Assembly (NCBI GenBank): GCA_963682025.1
Contig: OY821519.1
Location: 109,371,764-109,435,763, forward strand
Reading direction: 5' to 3'
Origin: Cordilura impudica
Lineage: Eukaryota > Arthropoda > Insecta > Diptera > Scathophagidae
Length of the DNA: 64,000 nt
In this document: positions 11,146 through 23,986 of the stretch, piece by piece
How the letters are laid out: each line of letters opens with the position of its first letter
Position numbering within the stretch: position 1 is the first letter of the stretch
Made by a program: the position numbers and the translations under genes
Notes under the pieces: generated by a model
What the model saw: only the letters and a program-made list of their open reading frames with translations
Databases searched by the model: none
Told to the model about the DNA's origin: nothing

Positions 11146-13616
11146 CAAATTGTTTCAATATATACGTGTGTCTGAATCTCACAACCATTTTAGTCAGTCT
11201 GATTTGGGTTATTTGCATTTTTTAAAGATGGATTTGTTAATAAATAATTTTAAAGGAGCCTAAACGTGTGCTAATTAATTTTAGCTAATTCACAATTCAA
11301 CACAGGTCTTTTGATATTTGTAATAAACACACACACAGTAAGTGATTTATGTATATATTACTAGCAACTTTAAATGACAAATAACAAAAAAAAAAATGTT
11401 CCAGACTGTGTAAATTTGTAAATCTTGCGGACAGCTAAAAAGATATACATTTCAAATGAGGCATGTTTGGTCAACTTCGGTTATTAACTACAATTTTTAA
11501 ATCGCTCACAAGAAATCACCTTTCCTATTAATATTGCAGATTTCAACAATATCTTATGTAATATATTTAATTAAAATAAATTTTAATTAAATAAAAATAA
11601 TTTGAGACTTGTATAAATCCATAGGAAAAATACCGATTTTCGCGTTCTTTTGTTACAAATAAACTAAGGATTTCTATTAAATATTGAATTGCAAAACCTT
11701 TTTTAACTCAGTTTAAAAAAAGTACACTAATACCACTATCAAAATAAGTCCTTCATATATAGTTATATATTACTAATTAATAAGATTAACCACGTGCCTT
11801 ATCTAAAATATTATTGGTTCAAGCATTCACAGGATAAGTTAAGAGGATACATAATTTGGCACAACAAAATCTACTTTAATTTCTGTAAATAAATTTTGTC
11901 ATAAAGCGAATTTCTTAAATTTATTCTAAACTCTGAAATTTCAGATTAAAAAAAAAAAATCTGCAATTTTAGATAAGAAAATTCAATACTATAACATAAA
12001 ATTATTGTGTTTTTAAAATGCATTTTTGTTAGTACGAAGTAAAAATTTCTAGTGTTAGTATACATACCTCATAGAACAAAGAAAAACCCTCACAATTGAA
12101 AAAAACTTAAAATTGAGGACATTTATTGATCGTCTTACAATTAGCTAGACACAAAATATAAAATAAAAGCACCACAAAACTATGCACTACATAATAACTT
12201 AAACAGAGCAATTATTTTTTCTATAAGACGATACTACTTGTGGAACAAACAAAAAAAAAATCAAACAATGCACCATATCGGCTTAAAACAACACCTGAAA
12301 TGATGTCATATAAATAAAGAGGGCGGAAAATTTTCATAGTATATATAAATACAGCATAGTTGTTGCATGTGGCAAGAATTGCACCATAAAAAAACAAAAA
12401 CATTACTTTTATATGACTCCTATGATATGTTAATAAAACGTCATATCGATTTTATACCGGAATTTCGTAAATGACGTAGGTCAAGAGTGTACTTAAAATA
12501 AAACTTCAATAATCCACTTTCGTTTAATAGGTAATTGACCAACACAAACCCTTAGAGTAGTTATACACAAACAAATTTGGTTTGAAAGTTTGTAACTTAC
12601 CCTTAAATTAAAATAGTTTTTCTTTTTTTTATAGGATTATGGCCAAAAATTCTTGAAGTAAAGAAAGTTTTAAAATATTTTTAAATAAGTGTTTTTTACT
12701 TTTTATTTTAGAATGCTTGTCACACTAACTCAATTTAGACAATAAATTATTTTGAAATGTTTGTTGTTAGTTCTAACAAATGGCTAGACATTTCCTTGGA
12801 AATACTAAAAGCTTTCTAGTACTTAATTTTAAATTAACATGAAAAATACTTAACTAAAGATGGCGCTTGAGAATGCAAGTTATTCAATTTGTAAAAGTCA
12901 TGCGCACATTAAATAAAAATACTGTTAAATGGTAAATTTAAAATTTCAAACGAATATTATATTTACCGCAAAAGTTAATACAAAACTGTGAATGGGGAAT
13001 TAACATAAGACAAACTGTGTAACTTTGTGAGAAACAAAAAATAAAGGATTTAGTTTTGCATCAAATATATATTTTGCACAAAGCTCAATTGCTAGAATAT
13101 TAATTATGAAATTTGCATGATTTTTTTCGCTCTTCGCTCTTTTTTAGTTTAAAAGTAAAAAAAAAGTAGACCTGTAAATAAATTAGAGCACGATAGGAAA
13201 TTTTACCCCTTTTTTTGGCCGAGATTAATTACAGCCAAACGGCTGGATTGATTTGAAAGATTTTTTTAGACTCGACTTTTGGAAGACTCTTAAGTTCCGC
13301 TTTGACGAATTCTGTTACCATTCATCTGCATCTTAAGTTCATTTCAGTTCTGAAAACTATTGCTCGGATGTTTGTAGAATCAATTTTAAATTCAAAAATA
13401 GGAAAAGTGTTTAGTTTGTACTATTGAGATAAAAATTGCAAAAAAAAAGTTCAATTTTACCAATTTTATCATCCCCACGTTCATATTCATGAACAAACTA
13501 GTTCATTGTAAGTTGCCGAATAAACCGATATGTATTCTGATTAACTTTATATCATGAAATCATTTTACCCTCTGATTATAACTTACATCTATCTTTAGGT
13601 ATGTAGAACATACACT
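11146..13616. other. Unassigned AT-rich DNA
   Basis: 2.5 kb without a supported gene, repeat or terminal inverted repeat. A short CA run lies at 11132-11144 just before it. A segment near 13200-13290 (GGCCGAGATTAATTACAGCC, then GGCTGGATTGATTTGAAAG) reads like repeat DNA, but I found no second copy in the window. This is the longest stretch that might be single-copy host sequence. Confidence 0.4.
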
Positions 13617-14381
13617 TTTTATACCCTATACCTCTATGTGGTTTGGGTATAATGACTTTGTGCTGCTGTTTGTAACTACTAAAAATATTTGACCAGACCC
13701 ATCTTTAATTATACCGATCGGCTCAGAATCACTCTCTGAGTTGTTTAAGCGATGTCCGTCCGTCCGTCCGTCTGTGTGTCCATGTAAACCTTGTAATCAA
13801 ACTACAGTTCGCAAATATAAATATATTTTGATGAAATTTGGTATATAAGCTTCTATCGGCCATAGAATGAACGCTATTGAAATTGGTGAAATGTTCGGTG
13901 CATGTTCAGACCTAGTCCCCATACAAATAACCCCTATGAAATCGACATAAATTGCCATAGGATCCAAATTATCATATAGATCTTAGTAAAATTGCGTTTG
14001 TATGTGTTTATTGTATCCAGTAATCTGTATTCCAAAAATAATACTTATTGGACAGTTATTAGTCATAACCCCATATCAAAATCAAAAATATTGCACAGAT
14101 TTTTCTCCAATTTGGTTTGTATATATTTTTTCAAAATATAAGTGACTTTACCAAATATGGTCGGGATCGCTCCATTTTTTGACCTAGTCCACATAAAAAT
14201 ATAGCACCCGATATGAACTTTTTCATATATGCAGCCAAAAAAATTAGTAACAATGCCACTCAAATTTGGTTTTTGTTTATTTTCTACATCCAGTTAGTTG
14301 GACCGAAGAGATAGAGTTTCTAAGCCATGGTATGGGGTATCGTATGGTCGATCTAGACCTACTATAATTTCCTCACTTGTT
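13617..14381 (+). mobile_element. mini-me/DINE-1 element, near full length
   Basis: Starts TATACCCTATACCTCTATGT, with the core at 13722-13750, a (GTCC)n array at 13755-13775, and the end CCTCACTTGTTT. The 3' palindrome is decayed (GTCGATCTAGACCTAC). A small deletion lies near 14075. Confidence 0.8.
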
Positions 14382-14399
14382 TATAATAATATACGGTAC

Positions 14400-14680
14400 A
14401 TTTTTCAGAAAAAGCTACTTTGATATGAAAAGAAACTTTTTGAAGAAAAGGTAATTTTTGACGAGAAGGTAATTTTTTAAGAACAGGTTATTTTTTAGGA
14501 AAATGTACCTTTTTAGAAAAGGTACTTTTTTATGAAAATATGTTTCTTTAAGAGGTGGTACCTTTTAAGAAGAAGTACATTTTTTAGAAAACTACTATTT
14601 TAGAAAATGTTCTTTAATAGAAAGAAAAATTTTTTTTTTTAAAGAAACGGTACTTTTTAACAAAGGGTATTTTTAAGCAT
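14400..14680. repeat. Degenerate minisatellite
   Basis: A dozen imperfect units of roughly 20-27 bp around the motif GAAAAGGTACTTTTTTA, with strong variation. No coding meaning seen. Confidence 0.55.
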
Positions 14681-14739
14681 ACTATATGTGTCCCTGCATA
14701 AGAAAACCCACCTAATGTGTCAAAACAAATTTTTGAGTA

Positions 14740-15440
14740 AAGGTGGAAACACAACTGATACAAACGACGAATTACACACAGCTCGACGAATTTGTCGGCA
14801 ACAATTCGTTGCGTAAATTCGTTGAATGAAATACAATTTCGACGAATTCACATAACAGCTATAACGTCATTTGAAATTGTTGGTAATTTATATAAACAAA
14901 TATTGGAAAAATATAAACGAAAGAATTTTTAACTTTGTACGAGTTATTACAATTGTAAGCATCATTTTCACGATGGTAAAATCCTTTATTTTTGTACGGC
15001 AGCGTTTAATTTTTTAATTCTGAAAAATTACATAAATTTTCATTAATAAATTAATTTTATATCATTTTAGTTTACATGTTACAGCTGATAGTGTGACCAA
15101 ATTTAAGAAATAGAAGCAGTAAACGAAAAAGAATAAATATTAACAAAAACCTATGTAAATGAAAATTATATAACTAAAAATAGATTTCATTTAACTTATA
15201 AGTTATAAGTAAAATATAAAACAATTCTTAATGACAAAAATAATTTTATTTACCAAAGCATTTGAAAAACTAAAATAAAATACGGCCACTCTACACCAAT
15301 TTATTCGTCGTTCGTCGGCGTAAGAAATAGAAATAAACCTATCGGAGAGTTCGTTACGCACTACGTATTTGGTTCGACGCACTGATTGTGTGCATTTTCA
15401 TTATTCTATTTCTGACGACGACTATTCGGAACGTAAAGTT
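14740..15440. other. Region with CGACGAATT-type motifs at both ends
   Basis: CGACGAATT occurs three times in 14760-14850 with its inverse AATTCGTTG nearby; related ATTCGTCGTTCGTCGG and TTCGACGCACTGATTGTGTG lie at 15301-15390. The middle is AT-rich and empty. This may be one non-autonomous element with inverted ends, but I could not align the ends cleanly. Confidence 0.35.
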
Positions 15441-15799
15441 CGAAAAGGTTTTTTTTTCGAAAGGTCAAAAGTCACTATCACACAATTTAAAATTTGGGAA
15501 GCTATATCTCAAAAATTTAATATTTAAAATTCTAAGTAAAATATATGTTGATCCTGATGGTCCTCAGCATTTCAAGCCAAAAAAGTTGAGTGAGCTCTTA
15601 TTAGTTCCTGAGATATTGATAAAAATGTGAAATTATTTTAAAAAATTGTATATTATTTTTTTTATTATTTTTTTTAAATAAATTTTTTAATAACATATAT
15701 TTTTTAGCAAAAATTGTAAAAAACACTTAATAAGTTCTTATATTTTATTTTTTATAATGCTTAAAACTTAAAGAAAGATGCTGATAGTCTTGTTTGCAT

Positions 15800-16250
15800 T
15801 TCGTGATACATTTTTGGGCGAAAATGCATCTTTTTTTATTCAGGACTCTTCACAAGGTTTTCATTGGAACAACAGCCAAGCTAGCTTATATCCAATTTAA
15901 GAATAAAAAATTTTTGCTAATTTATGTCAGCATTAAGATGATTTTGGATTTCCAGCCGAAAGGCATTTTATCGCCACAAGCCATGGAAAAGGTCCTAGCG
16001 ATGGTCTTGGTGGAAACGTAAAAAGAGAAGCTCGCCAAGCCAGTTTGCAGCGTCCAATACAGGACCAAATTACTACACCGCTTCAATTGTATTAGTGGTA
16101 CCATGAACATTTTTTAAAATGTAATTTTATATTTTTAACACCGGAAGATTATAAAGCAGAAGAAGGGTTTCTTAAAAACAGGTTTATTGGCTTGAAAACT
16201 ATACCAGGAAAACAAAAATTTGTGTTCACTAGTTTGTTCCTGAAGGAAAA
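15800..16250 (+). pseudogene. Transposase fragment, Sola-like family
   Basis: The segment after about 15820 reads QDSSQGFHWNNSQASLYPI, then skips about 70 codons found in the 2168-3121 copy (including the YFSDG aspartate) and resumes at QFKNKKFLL. After a frame change it continues with ATSHGKGPSDGLGG and KREARQASLQRP, then runs to a C-terminus similar to the first copy. A TAG interrupts it at about 16092. With one of the three presumed catalytic residues deleted it is dead. Confidence 0.75.
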
Positions 16251-16439
16251 TTAAAGTAAAACTGTAATCCGAAGACCGAGCATTTTTAATTGAAAATATT
16301 TACAATTAATTTGTCGCATATGTTTATAATATACATATTATATGTAAAATGAATATTTCTAACTTTTAACTCATTTTGTCTTAAATAATATGTGTACTTA
16401 ATATCACCCAAATAAATAAAAAAATAATTTCAATTCAAT

Positions 16440-18690
16440 TCAATTTATTTAGATCAAATATTATTTACATTGTTTCTTAATATAATTATGTACAAAGAGT
16501 TCAAGAATTTATCTTTTTCTACTTAATAATTATTGTTAATTTATAGAATTTTATATATATACATTTAAATAATATTGGAGGTAAAAATTTTCAAAAATCT
16601 ATTTGAAGTTATGATAAAACTTAAACTAAGAACTTATTAACTACCTAAGCTGAAGCTAGTTCATTAATATGGGCAGGTTCAGAATTTAAACAACGGCAAT
16701 AAAAGCTACGGGGAAGTCTATTAATTTTGCTGTCCACTAACTCTATATCTGCAAGAGCATGGAGTCGGCGGTTAGAAAAATACCTTAGAAGGTTATAGAT
16801 TAACTTAAACAATTTGTTTAGGGAAATTTGTATTTTATTTATATGGCATTTTACGCTATTTGACCAGACAGGGGCTGCATAAAACATAACCGCCTGAAAA
16901 ATTGACTTAAATATGAGTTTTTTGTTGTTTATGGTTAGCCTTGAATTCCAGTTTATAAAAGGATAGAGTATTCGTATTAATATATTAATTTTATTTACAA
17001 TATGTGGTATATGGTCTTTAAATTTCATTTTAGGGTCTAATATTACTCCTATATATTTAACTTTCTGTTCCCATTGAATTAAGGCATTATTTATGTTGAT
17101 ATTTGTCTGTGGAATGTAACAAACTTTTCGTTTCCTAGTGAAATATATGGCTTGCGTTTTGCATTATTCAGCATTATTTTCCATCTATTAAAATATGACG
17201 AAATTTCAACTAAGGCTCTTTGAATGTTGGTTATAACATCCACAGCTAAAGTTTCAGAGCAAAGTATAGCTGTATCATCAGCAAAAATTGACATGGTGCA
17301 ATACTCGAGTTGAGGGATATCATAGGTATATAAATTGTATAGTATTGGTGATAGACAAGAGCCCTGTGGGCAACCTGCTGGAACATTAAAACATCCCGAA
17401 CATAGGAACCAATGTGTACTTTAAAAGTACGGAAAGAGAGAAAGGACTGAGTAGTTTTAATTATATAAAAAGGGAATTGTAAGTTAATCATTTTATATGT
17501 AAGCCCATCATGCCATAGAGAATCGAAAGCCGCTTTAACGTAATACCATTGCAGTGGATTTTTGGTTGTTGAAATTAGAATTCACTAAATTTCTTATTCG
17601 CACTAACGGTTGAATTGTATTGTGATGATTTCGAAAACCAAACTGATATGAAGGTATGATATTGTTCGCTTCAATAAAATTTGTCACTTTTTCTTTAACA
17701 ACTTTCTCAAGTATTTTGCTATGGTTAATAGGTCGGTATGAAGAAGGCATATCTTGTGGTTTGTTAGGCTTTTTAATTGGAATGATCTTAGACTTTTAAA
17801 CTCTTGTGGAAAATAACAGAGAATTAAACATTGATTTATTATGGTAGTTAAATACTTTATTCCCTTTTTAGGAAGAGCTTTTAAACAGCTGTTATTAATA
17901 CCATCATCTCCTGGTGACTTTCTGGTTTTCAGGTTCTGTATAATGCGAGATATATGTGAGTCATTTATTGAAAGATGGGATGTAGAGTTTGGGGTTGATA
18001 ATTGAAACGCTCGAAGGGTGTCGCTTACCAGAGAAATTGTTGCTGGATCACCAAGATTGGAAGCAATCGAATGGTTTAAAGCAAAAGTTTGTGCAAGGAT
18101 TTCGCATTTTTCGGAGTTGGTTGTATAGCATGATGTGTTGTCTTTCAAAATTGGAATGTTTTTATCCTTTTTTTCTTAAAATTTTCATTAGCTTCGCAAA
18201 TAATTTTATTAAGCATTTTCCTGTCATAGAAATCATTAGAATCTCTAAAGCGTTGCCAGTTTCTTCTTTGACTGTTTCTTTGTAGTATCAAGAATTTTAA
18301 ATAAAAAGGTAATGATTTTCTTGAAAGCGAATGTAACTTCCTTGGTACACTGGCCTCATTAATAACAGTTTTGAAATTTTCTAATAAAGTATCAATATGT
18401 TCCTCAAGTATGATATCTCTTGTGTTTGGTAAGTTTAAATGTCTATCAAGGTATCTTGAAAAGGCATTCCAATTTGCTTTACTAAAATCAAACTTCAATA
18501 ATGGTAAATTATTAATACTACGGAGTTAGCTTTATTTTGACTGGTAAATGATCTGAACTTAGGTCATTTATTACGACTGCTGGATTTATAGTATCAGTTA
18601 CATTGGTAAGAAATAAGTCAAGCGTAGAACCTTGTCTATTGATACTAGCAGAACCGTAAGTATGATCACTAGGATATATCATATCATAAA
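16440..18690 (-). mobile_element. 5'-truncated non-LTR retrotransposon, Jockey-like
   Basis: Read on the minus strand it starts inside the endonuclease domain, passes through the reverse transcriptase and ends in a 3' tail of TTGAA-type repeats at about 16426-16445. It sits between the transposase fragment and the right arm of the decayed long-TIR element, so it inserted into that element. A poly(A/T)-rich stretch flanks the truncated 5' side near 18690. Target duplication could not be decided because both flanks are A-rich. Confidence 0.75.
16645..18690 (-). pseudogene. LINE ORF2 relic: endonuclease end plus reverse transcriptase
   Basis: Minus-strand pieces in order: the end of an apurinic-type endonuclease (STLDLFLTNVTD, LSSDHLPVKI, 18680-18518); a linker with KSPGDDGINN (about 17910); reverse transcriptase blocks SYRPI and YQFGFRNHHNT (17740-17620); the catalytic box FADDTAIL (about 17260-17285) with the essential Asp pair intact; and the thumb and C-terminal region ending NELASA (16645). 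At least five frame changes split it, so no functional protein is possible. Order and motifs match the Jockey clade of insects; the endonuclease start and ORF1 are missing. Confidence 0.8.
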
Positions 18691-18935
18691 AAAAAAATAA
18701 AAAATAAATATAAAATATATTCAAACAATTTCACAATTTTCTGAATGTCTCAGAAATTAATAAGAGCTCACTCAAAATGTTTGGCACAAAATGCAGAGAA
18801 TACTATCAGGATTAACATAGAGGTATATTTTTTCCAGAATTTTAAAAATTTCATTTTTTGAGATATTGATTCCCAAACTTTAAATCATGTGACAGTGACC
18901 TTTGACCTTTCAGAAAAAAAATTTAACTAAATGCA

Positions 18936-20210
18936 TTTTAAAAGTTATTCCCAATACCTTTAAAATAAGACAAATTTTATTTGTATGTTTAAAATTTTTG
19001 ATATATAAATTATAATGGCAGACCACTTATATGTGTTTTTAATGATTTATTCATTTATTGGCGCGCCATATCTCAGGAACAACAGAAGCTTGAAGTCCAA
19101 AATTTTACGTTTATCGTAGATAAGTAAAGTGCAAAAGGACAACTAAGTTTTATAAGATTCAAAGGTGGTCTGGAAAATCCGTTCGTTGGTTATAAAAATT
19201 TTAACCCATTTGATAAAAGACGATATAAAAGTTATATTTCTAAGAAAAACTCACACCGAATGGGAAGTTATCTTATTCGAAGAAAAAAAAAAAAAAAATT
19301 GATACATGCTAAATAAACCGCTTTAAAAAAATATAGACGCGGGAATTCCGATATTTTAGTTGAGCATAATTAAATTCCAACTATTTTGCATCACTCCATC
19401 ACTCCAAGCCCATTTTTTACAATGCCTCGTTTACTTTTAACCTTCATATTTATTGATTATTTTGGATGAAAATTATATATACAATATAGGAATTTTTTTG
19501 TATAAGCTGGCGTGTAATTTTGCTGATTAAGTGTATTTACAACTTCCGTGTCTTTGGAAATTTTCGGTAAAAAGTTCCTTAGAATATTTTAATCCTGAAA
19601 TGTCCTTTTTGAAAGGACTTTTTTTGATTTGATTTCAAAAATGGGTCAAATTGCCCCTTAAAGAGGGGAGCTAGAGGGTTAAGATCTTCCACAAAAATAA
19701 TCCTCATAAAATTCGACAATATAACTCTGACAATAAGAATCTTCTTACACATTAAGGTACAATACTTTTTTACAATACTTTTTTCTTTTATTATAATGCT
19801 ACCTTCGACCAAAAAAAGGAAACTTTGACCCACTGAAAAAATATTCAGACCAGCTGGACTATAAGTATATTTCACAAAAATTATCTACTCAATATGTCCG
19901 AATATGCTGTTGGACAGTGTTATTTCATCACCTAAAATTTTTAAATTAGGAGTTGTTGATCAAAAGATTTAAATTCAACCGAAATTAAATAAGTCTTGGT
20001 TTCGGGAAAGGGTTTTTGGGTAAAATTAATGCATATAGAAAATAAGCATAAACCAAATTTATTGATTTTATGGCACATTTATACAGCGTTCTCCTTTATG
20101 CTGATAAGAGCTAGTGTATTAAATTTAGTTAATGGACATATTCTGAAATCAAACAACAGCTCACTGACTTTATTTACACTGTATTGCCGTTATAAGTTAC
20201 ATGGCATAAA
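18936..20210. other. Unassigned AT-rich DNA, probably old repeat
   Basis: Contains a GGCGCGCC site (19060) and blocks such as CATATCTCAGGAACAACAG that resemble inner TIR sequence of long-TIR elements. No second copy was found and no coding sequence is supported. Confidence 0.35.
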
Positions 20211-20212
20211 TA

Positions 20213-21278
20213 TACGAGGACGGTCCCAGAATCACCCAGCATGACATATAGATGGCAGCAATAGTTTAAAAAAATACCTTGATGAAAAGCGGCAACCATA
20301 TAAAACATACGTTTACAGTTTTAAGGAGCCATGTTGCTTAGTATATTTTTCTTTTTTTTTGAGCCATCAAAAGTAAACATGGAAAAATTGGTCATTTGAA
20401 AAGTCTCAGTTCAACAAATATTAAAGCCAAGCTAAATTTTACTCTGGGCGAGTCTGCTGCTGCGTTAACGACTATAAAATATTTGGTGGCAGAGTGTAAA
20501 CGGGCTGTACCAGCTGCCAAGACGAACACCTTAGTGGTCGACCATAAACGTTTAAGCAAGTCCAGAAAAATGATATTTGCTGATTGTCGGCTGTAGGTGC
20601 GTGAGCTAGCTGAAATGATAGACATTTCAAAGAGTGCAATACATCGCACATTGAACGAAAATTTTAGAAAGCTGACCGCAAGAATGGTACCACGTTTGCT
20701 CGCAATAGAACAAAAACGGCGTCGTAAAGATATTTCTATAGACTTTTTGGCGATGTTTCACCGTAATAAAGGCAAATTTTTGCGTCGATTCATAATAATG
20801 GATGAGACATGAATTCACCACTTCACACCTGAGACAAAGGAACACTCCAAGGCAGAATCGTGTACAAATAGACGAAGACAGTTCCATATGCAGACAAAGT
20901 TATGACATCTGTTCTTTTGGGATGCACGTTGGATAATTTTTATTGATTATCTTCTAAAATGAAAAACAATCAACAGTGAGTATTATGCAAATTTATTGGA
21001 GTATTGAAGTGATGAAATTGGGAATAAATGACCACATTTGGCCGCTTCATAATGCACCTTATTCGCCAGATTTAGCTTCCTCAGTTTATTTTCTATTTAT
21101 TCCAAACTTGAAAAAATGGCTTGGTGGTAATAGATGAAGAGGTGGTTTATGGGTACTTTAAGAATTTAGACCATAAACATACTATATAAACGATATTAAG
21201 TTGAGAAATAAAAAAAATGTTCTCAAAATAATTGTGTTTTCTTTGTCAGGGTGGGGGTGTCCAGGGGCTGCCCTCGTA
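20213..21278 (+). mobile_element. mariner element with TIRs and TA duplication
   Basis: Left end TACGAGGACGGTCCCAGA and right end GGGGCTGCCCTCGTA are inverted repeats, each flanked by TA (20211-20212 and 21279-21280). At 1066 bp it is shorter than the usual 1.3 kb, in line with a central deletion. Confidence 0.85.
20396..21190 (+). pseudogene. mariner transposase relic
   Basis: Pieces in mariner order: a helix-turn-helix segment (VRELAEMIDISKSAIHRTL), RMVPRLLAIEQKRRR, FLRRFIIMDET with the first catalytic Asp, IHHFTPETKEHSK, FWDARWIIFIDYL, PHLA, YSPDLAS and LKKWLGG. The Trp after MDET is a stop (TGA at about 20810). About 110 bp holding the second catalytic Asp is missing between PHLAAS and YSPDL. 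The Asp expected after YSPDLAPS is Val here. Several frame changes occur upstream and downstream. The protein is dead. Confidence 0.85.
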
Positions 21279-21280
21279 TA

Positions 21281-22189
21281 TCGCAGGATGACCAAGAATA
21301 CATTTCAATTTATTAGAAACTGAAATGTATTAATATATAGAATTAACTACATCTAAGTATTACATTATATATAATATGCCTTTAATTTGAGGAATTGCAT
21401 ATGATTTTAATTTCAAAAACTTTAAAAGGACATCTCCTGTTAATTTTGAAAATAATTAATCATGCAAGCTCTTTTGTGATAACAACAACAATAAATAATT
21501 TTTTTTTTTTCAAAATCTATCTTCTCAACATATACGTACGTACATAATTTTGAAGTCATCTTTAAACCATAATAATTTGTAAGATGTTGAGCTTTATTAG
21601 TCCACCACACACATAGTTGTCGTTGTATATATGTGGCATACTAACAACAGCAATTGCAACAACAGTAACAGAAGATTACAATGAATAGAGGCACTGATGA
21701 ATATCATTAAATACACCGTCAGATACTCACAGATATAATTGGTATAACAAAAATATAAACTAAAACCTACAATAGATTCCATAAATTCATTCGATTGGGT
21801 ATAAACGACTTAAGATTTCATAAAACCATTAATGTTAAATGGATGTACGGATATATGAATGTTTAACCATATAGCCGTGTACGCTCATTCATCGGTTTAT
21901 CCTTGTATTTAACCAACTCTAAATAAATGTATATTTTAAGCTCTGTGGCATATTTGTTGATTTTGCAATTTATTTGGAATTATTCATTTAAGATGTAGTT
22001 TTTGTTTATTTTTGAACATTGCTCGTATACTTTGTATTATTGGCAAACACTGGGCTAAAATACACTTGTGGTGTTGACTATAAATTAGTAGAAACCTTAA
22101 AAATATTTATAGAAATAGACAAAAAAATTTTGCAATAATATTTAATTTGTTTTCATACTTGTAGTATGGGCAAATGAGCTTCTTTAGAA
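21281..22189. other. Unassigned AT-rich DNA
   Basis: No gene or element seen. A CAACAGCAATTGCAACAACAG stretch near 21640 is low-complexity. Confidence 0.4.
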
Positions 22190-22524
22190 TCTATAATATT
22201 AATAGGCAAGGCGATTTCTTGTGACCGATGTAAATTTCACAATTTTACCCTGATTTTGACAGAAAACTTATCATTTGAAAGGTATTTCTTTTTAGCTGTT
22301 ACCCAGATATACAGATTTTCATCGTCCAGAATATTTTTTTGAAATTATATAATGCTATGTGCGTGTTTATTAAATTTGATAATGTGTTTGTGTTAATGAG
22401 TTGAGTTTGTTTCCTTCATCTAAAATGAGTTAAATTGTGAAGCATACCTTTAGGGTATTTATTAAATGAAAAAATAAAATTTCCTAGAAATTGCACTCGA
22501 CTTTCGAGTGTTGGAATCCGCTAG
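22190..22524 (+). mobile_element. Short non-autonomous Helitron, copy 1
   Basis: Starts TCTATAATATTAATAGGC after an A, and ends with the hairpin GCACTCGACTTTCGAGTG, ten bases, then CTAG before a T. This is the canonical Helitron layout: 5' TC, 3' hairpin plus CTRR, insertion between A and T without duplication. 335 bp, no coding capacity. Copies at 61374-62108. Confidence 0.85.
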
Positions 22525-22579
22525 TTTGAATTAAAACAGATAAAAGTTTGGCCAGAAAAAAGTATGGCCGTAATGACAA

Positions 22580-22925
22580 ATTCTATATAGTTATACCTAT
22601 ACATCTCCGTGATCGGGCTATTATGATTTTTTGCTGTTGTTCGACATCCGAATAAGACCCGTCATTTAGCATAGCGAACGACTCAAAGTTATTTTCCTCG
22701 TGTTTGTTTGTCTGTCTGTCTGTCTGTCCATATGATCCTTGTGATCAAACTCGCAAAAGTGAATATATTTTGATGAAATTTTGTTAGCTTTTCTGGTCAT
22801 AGCATGAATGGTATATAAATTGGTGAAAATCAGTGCATGTTCAAACTTAGTTCACGTAAAAATTTTGATATAGATCCGGTTAAATTTGATTTATTTGTGT
22901 ATTATATTCATTAGCAACACCATGC
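22580..22925 (+). mobile_element. mini-me/DINE-1 fragment, decayed
   Basis: Carries a (GTCT)n array at 22707-22727 and body blocks (GAATATATTTTGATGAAATT, ATTGGTGAAAATC). The core is badly decayed. Confidence 0.6.
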
Positions 22926-23043
22926 AACAAAAATATAAATAAAAAAGTAAAAAAAAAAAAGATATTACCACTATATTTTTTTGATCTGCTATTATCTTGT
23001 AACAACAAAAATAGCCGAAATTTAAAATTCTATGATTAAGTTT

Positions 23044-23600
23044 ATATACCCTATACCACTATGTGGTCAGGGTATAATGAGTTTGTGTTGATGTTTGTAA
23101 CTATCAAAAATATTTGACCATCTTTTATTATAACGATCGACTCAGAATCATTTTCTGAATTGATTCAGCGATGTTCGTCCGTCCGTCTGTCCACCTGTCC
23201 GTCCACCTGTGTGTCCATGTAAACCTTGTACTCAAACCAGAGGCTGCAAATATGTTTATATTTTGATGAAGTTTGGTACATATGGATGGAAGATATTGAA
23301 ATTGGTGAAAATCGGTTCTGTTCAGACATAGTCCTAATACAAATGGCCCCTATGAGATCGATTTAAATTGCCATAAGGTACAAATTATCATACAGATCTC
23401 GGTCAAATTGGGTTTGTGTGTGTTGATTGTATTCATTGATCAGTTATCCAAGCCGCCATATAAAGTTGCTTCCCGTTCTTCGCTTCTCAAATTTGGTTTG
23501 TATATGTTTTTGCAAAAAGTAAGTGACTTTACAAAATATAGTCAGGATCGGTCCATGTTTCGACCTATTGCACTAAGGCCAATTCTCTAAACGCATGAGG
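23044..23600 (+). mobile_element. mini-me/DINE-1 element, internally deleted
   Basis: Starts TATACCCTATACCACTATGT, with a core at 23140-23170 and a GTCC/ACCT array at 23177-23210. Loses parts of the body and breaks off after CTCTAAACGCATG. Confidence 0.75.
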
Positions 23601-23986
23601 TTTTTGTAGGGCTGCTCCACCGGTTTTAGAATAACTTGAGAACAATTTATCAATTTTATTATAAACACATCAGCGAAATTTTATTTAAATTAGCTCTAAG
23701 TTATTTTAATATAATTTTTTTTATACTCAGCAGTTTCGGAGTTATTCAGAATGAAATAATGAAAACAAAAAAAAAAAATATTTTGCACAAAATTGAAATA
23801 ATTTTAGTTTTTAAAAGTTGATAAAAAAAATCGAAAATCATACAACTGCGTACACTGCAAATAAAACTGTGGCATTTGCCATGGAAACCTATAGGTAAAT
23901 ATTGATTTTATTCTTAATAAAGTAATGGTAAGTTGTTATGTAAAAATTGCAAATTTTTATTTAGGTTATGTTGTAATGGATAGTAA

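Larger units (their letters stand above)
15442..18935 (+). mobile_element. Decayed long-TIR transposon, relative of the 0.1-3.9 kb element
   Basis: Left arm 15447-15615 (GAAAGGTCAAAAGTCACTAT, AATTTGGGAAGCTATATCTC, GAGTGAGCTCTTA) matches the reverse complement of 18762-18927 at about 70-75 percent by eye. Between them is a broken transposase of the same family as the first element, followed by an inserted LINE. Outer boundaries and target duplication were not resolved. Confidence 0.65.

Noticed and set aside
11146..13616. Possible host exon in the longest element-free stretch
   Set aside because: Only frames of about 60 codons, none with recognisable domain, codon bias or splice signals.
20392..20887. 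Minus-strand frames over the mariner
   Set aside because: The plus strand carries ordered mariner motifs; the minus frames are shadows.
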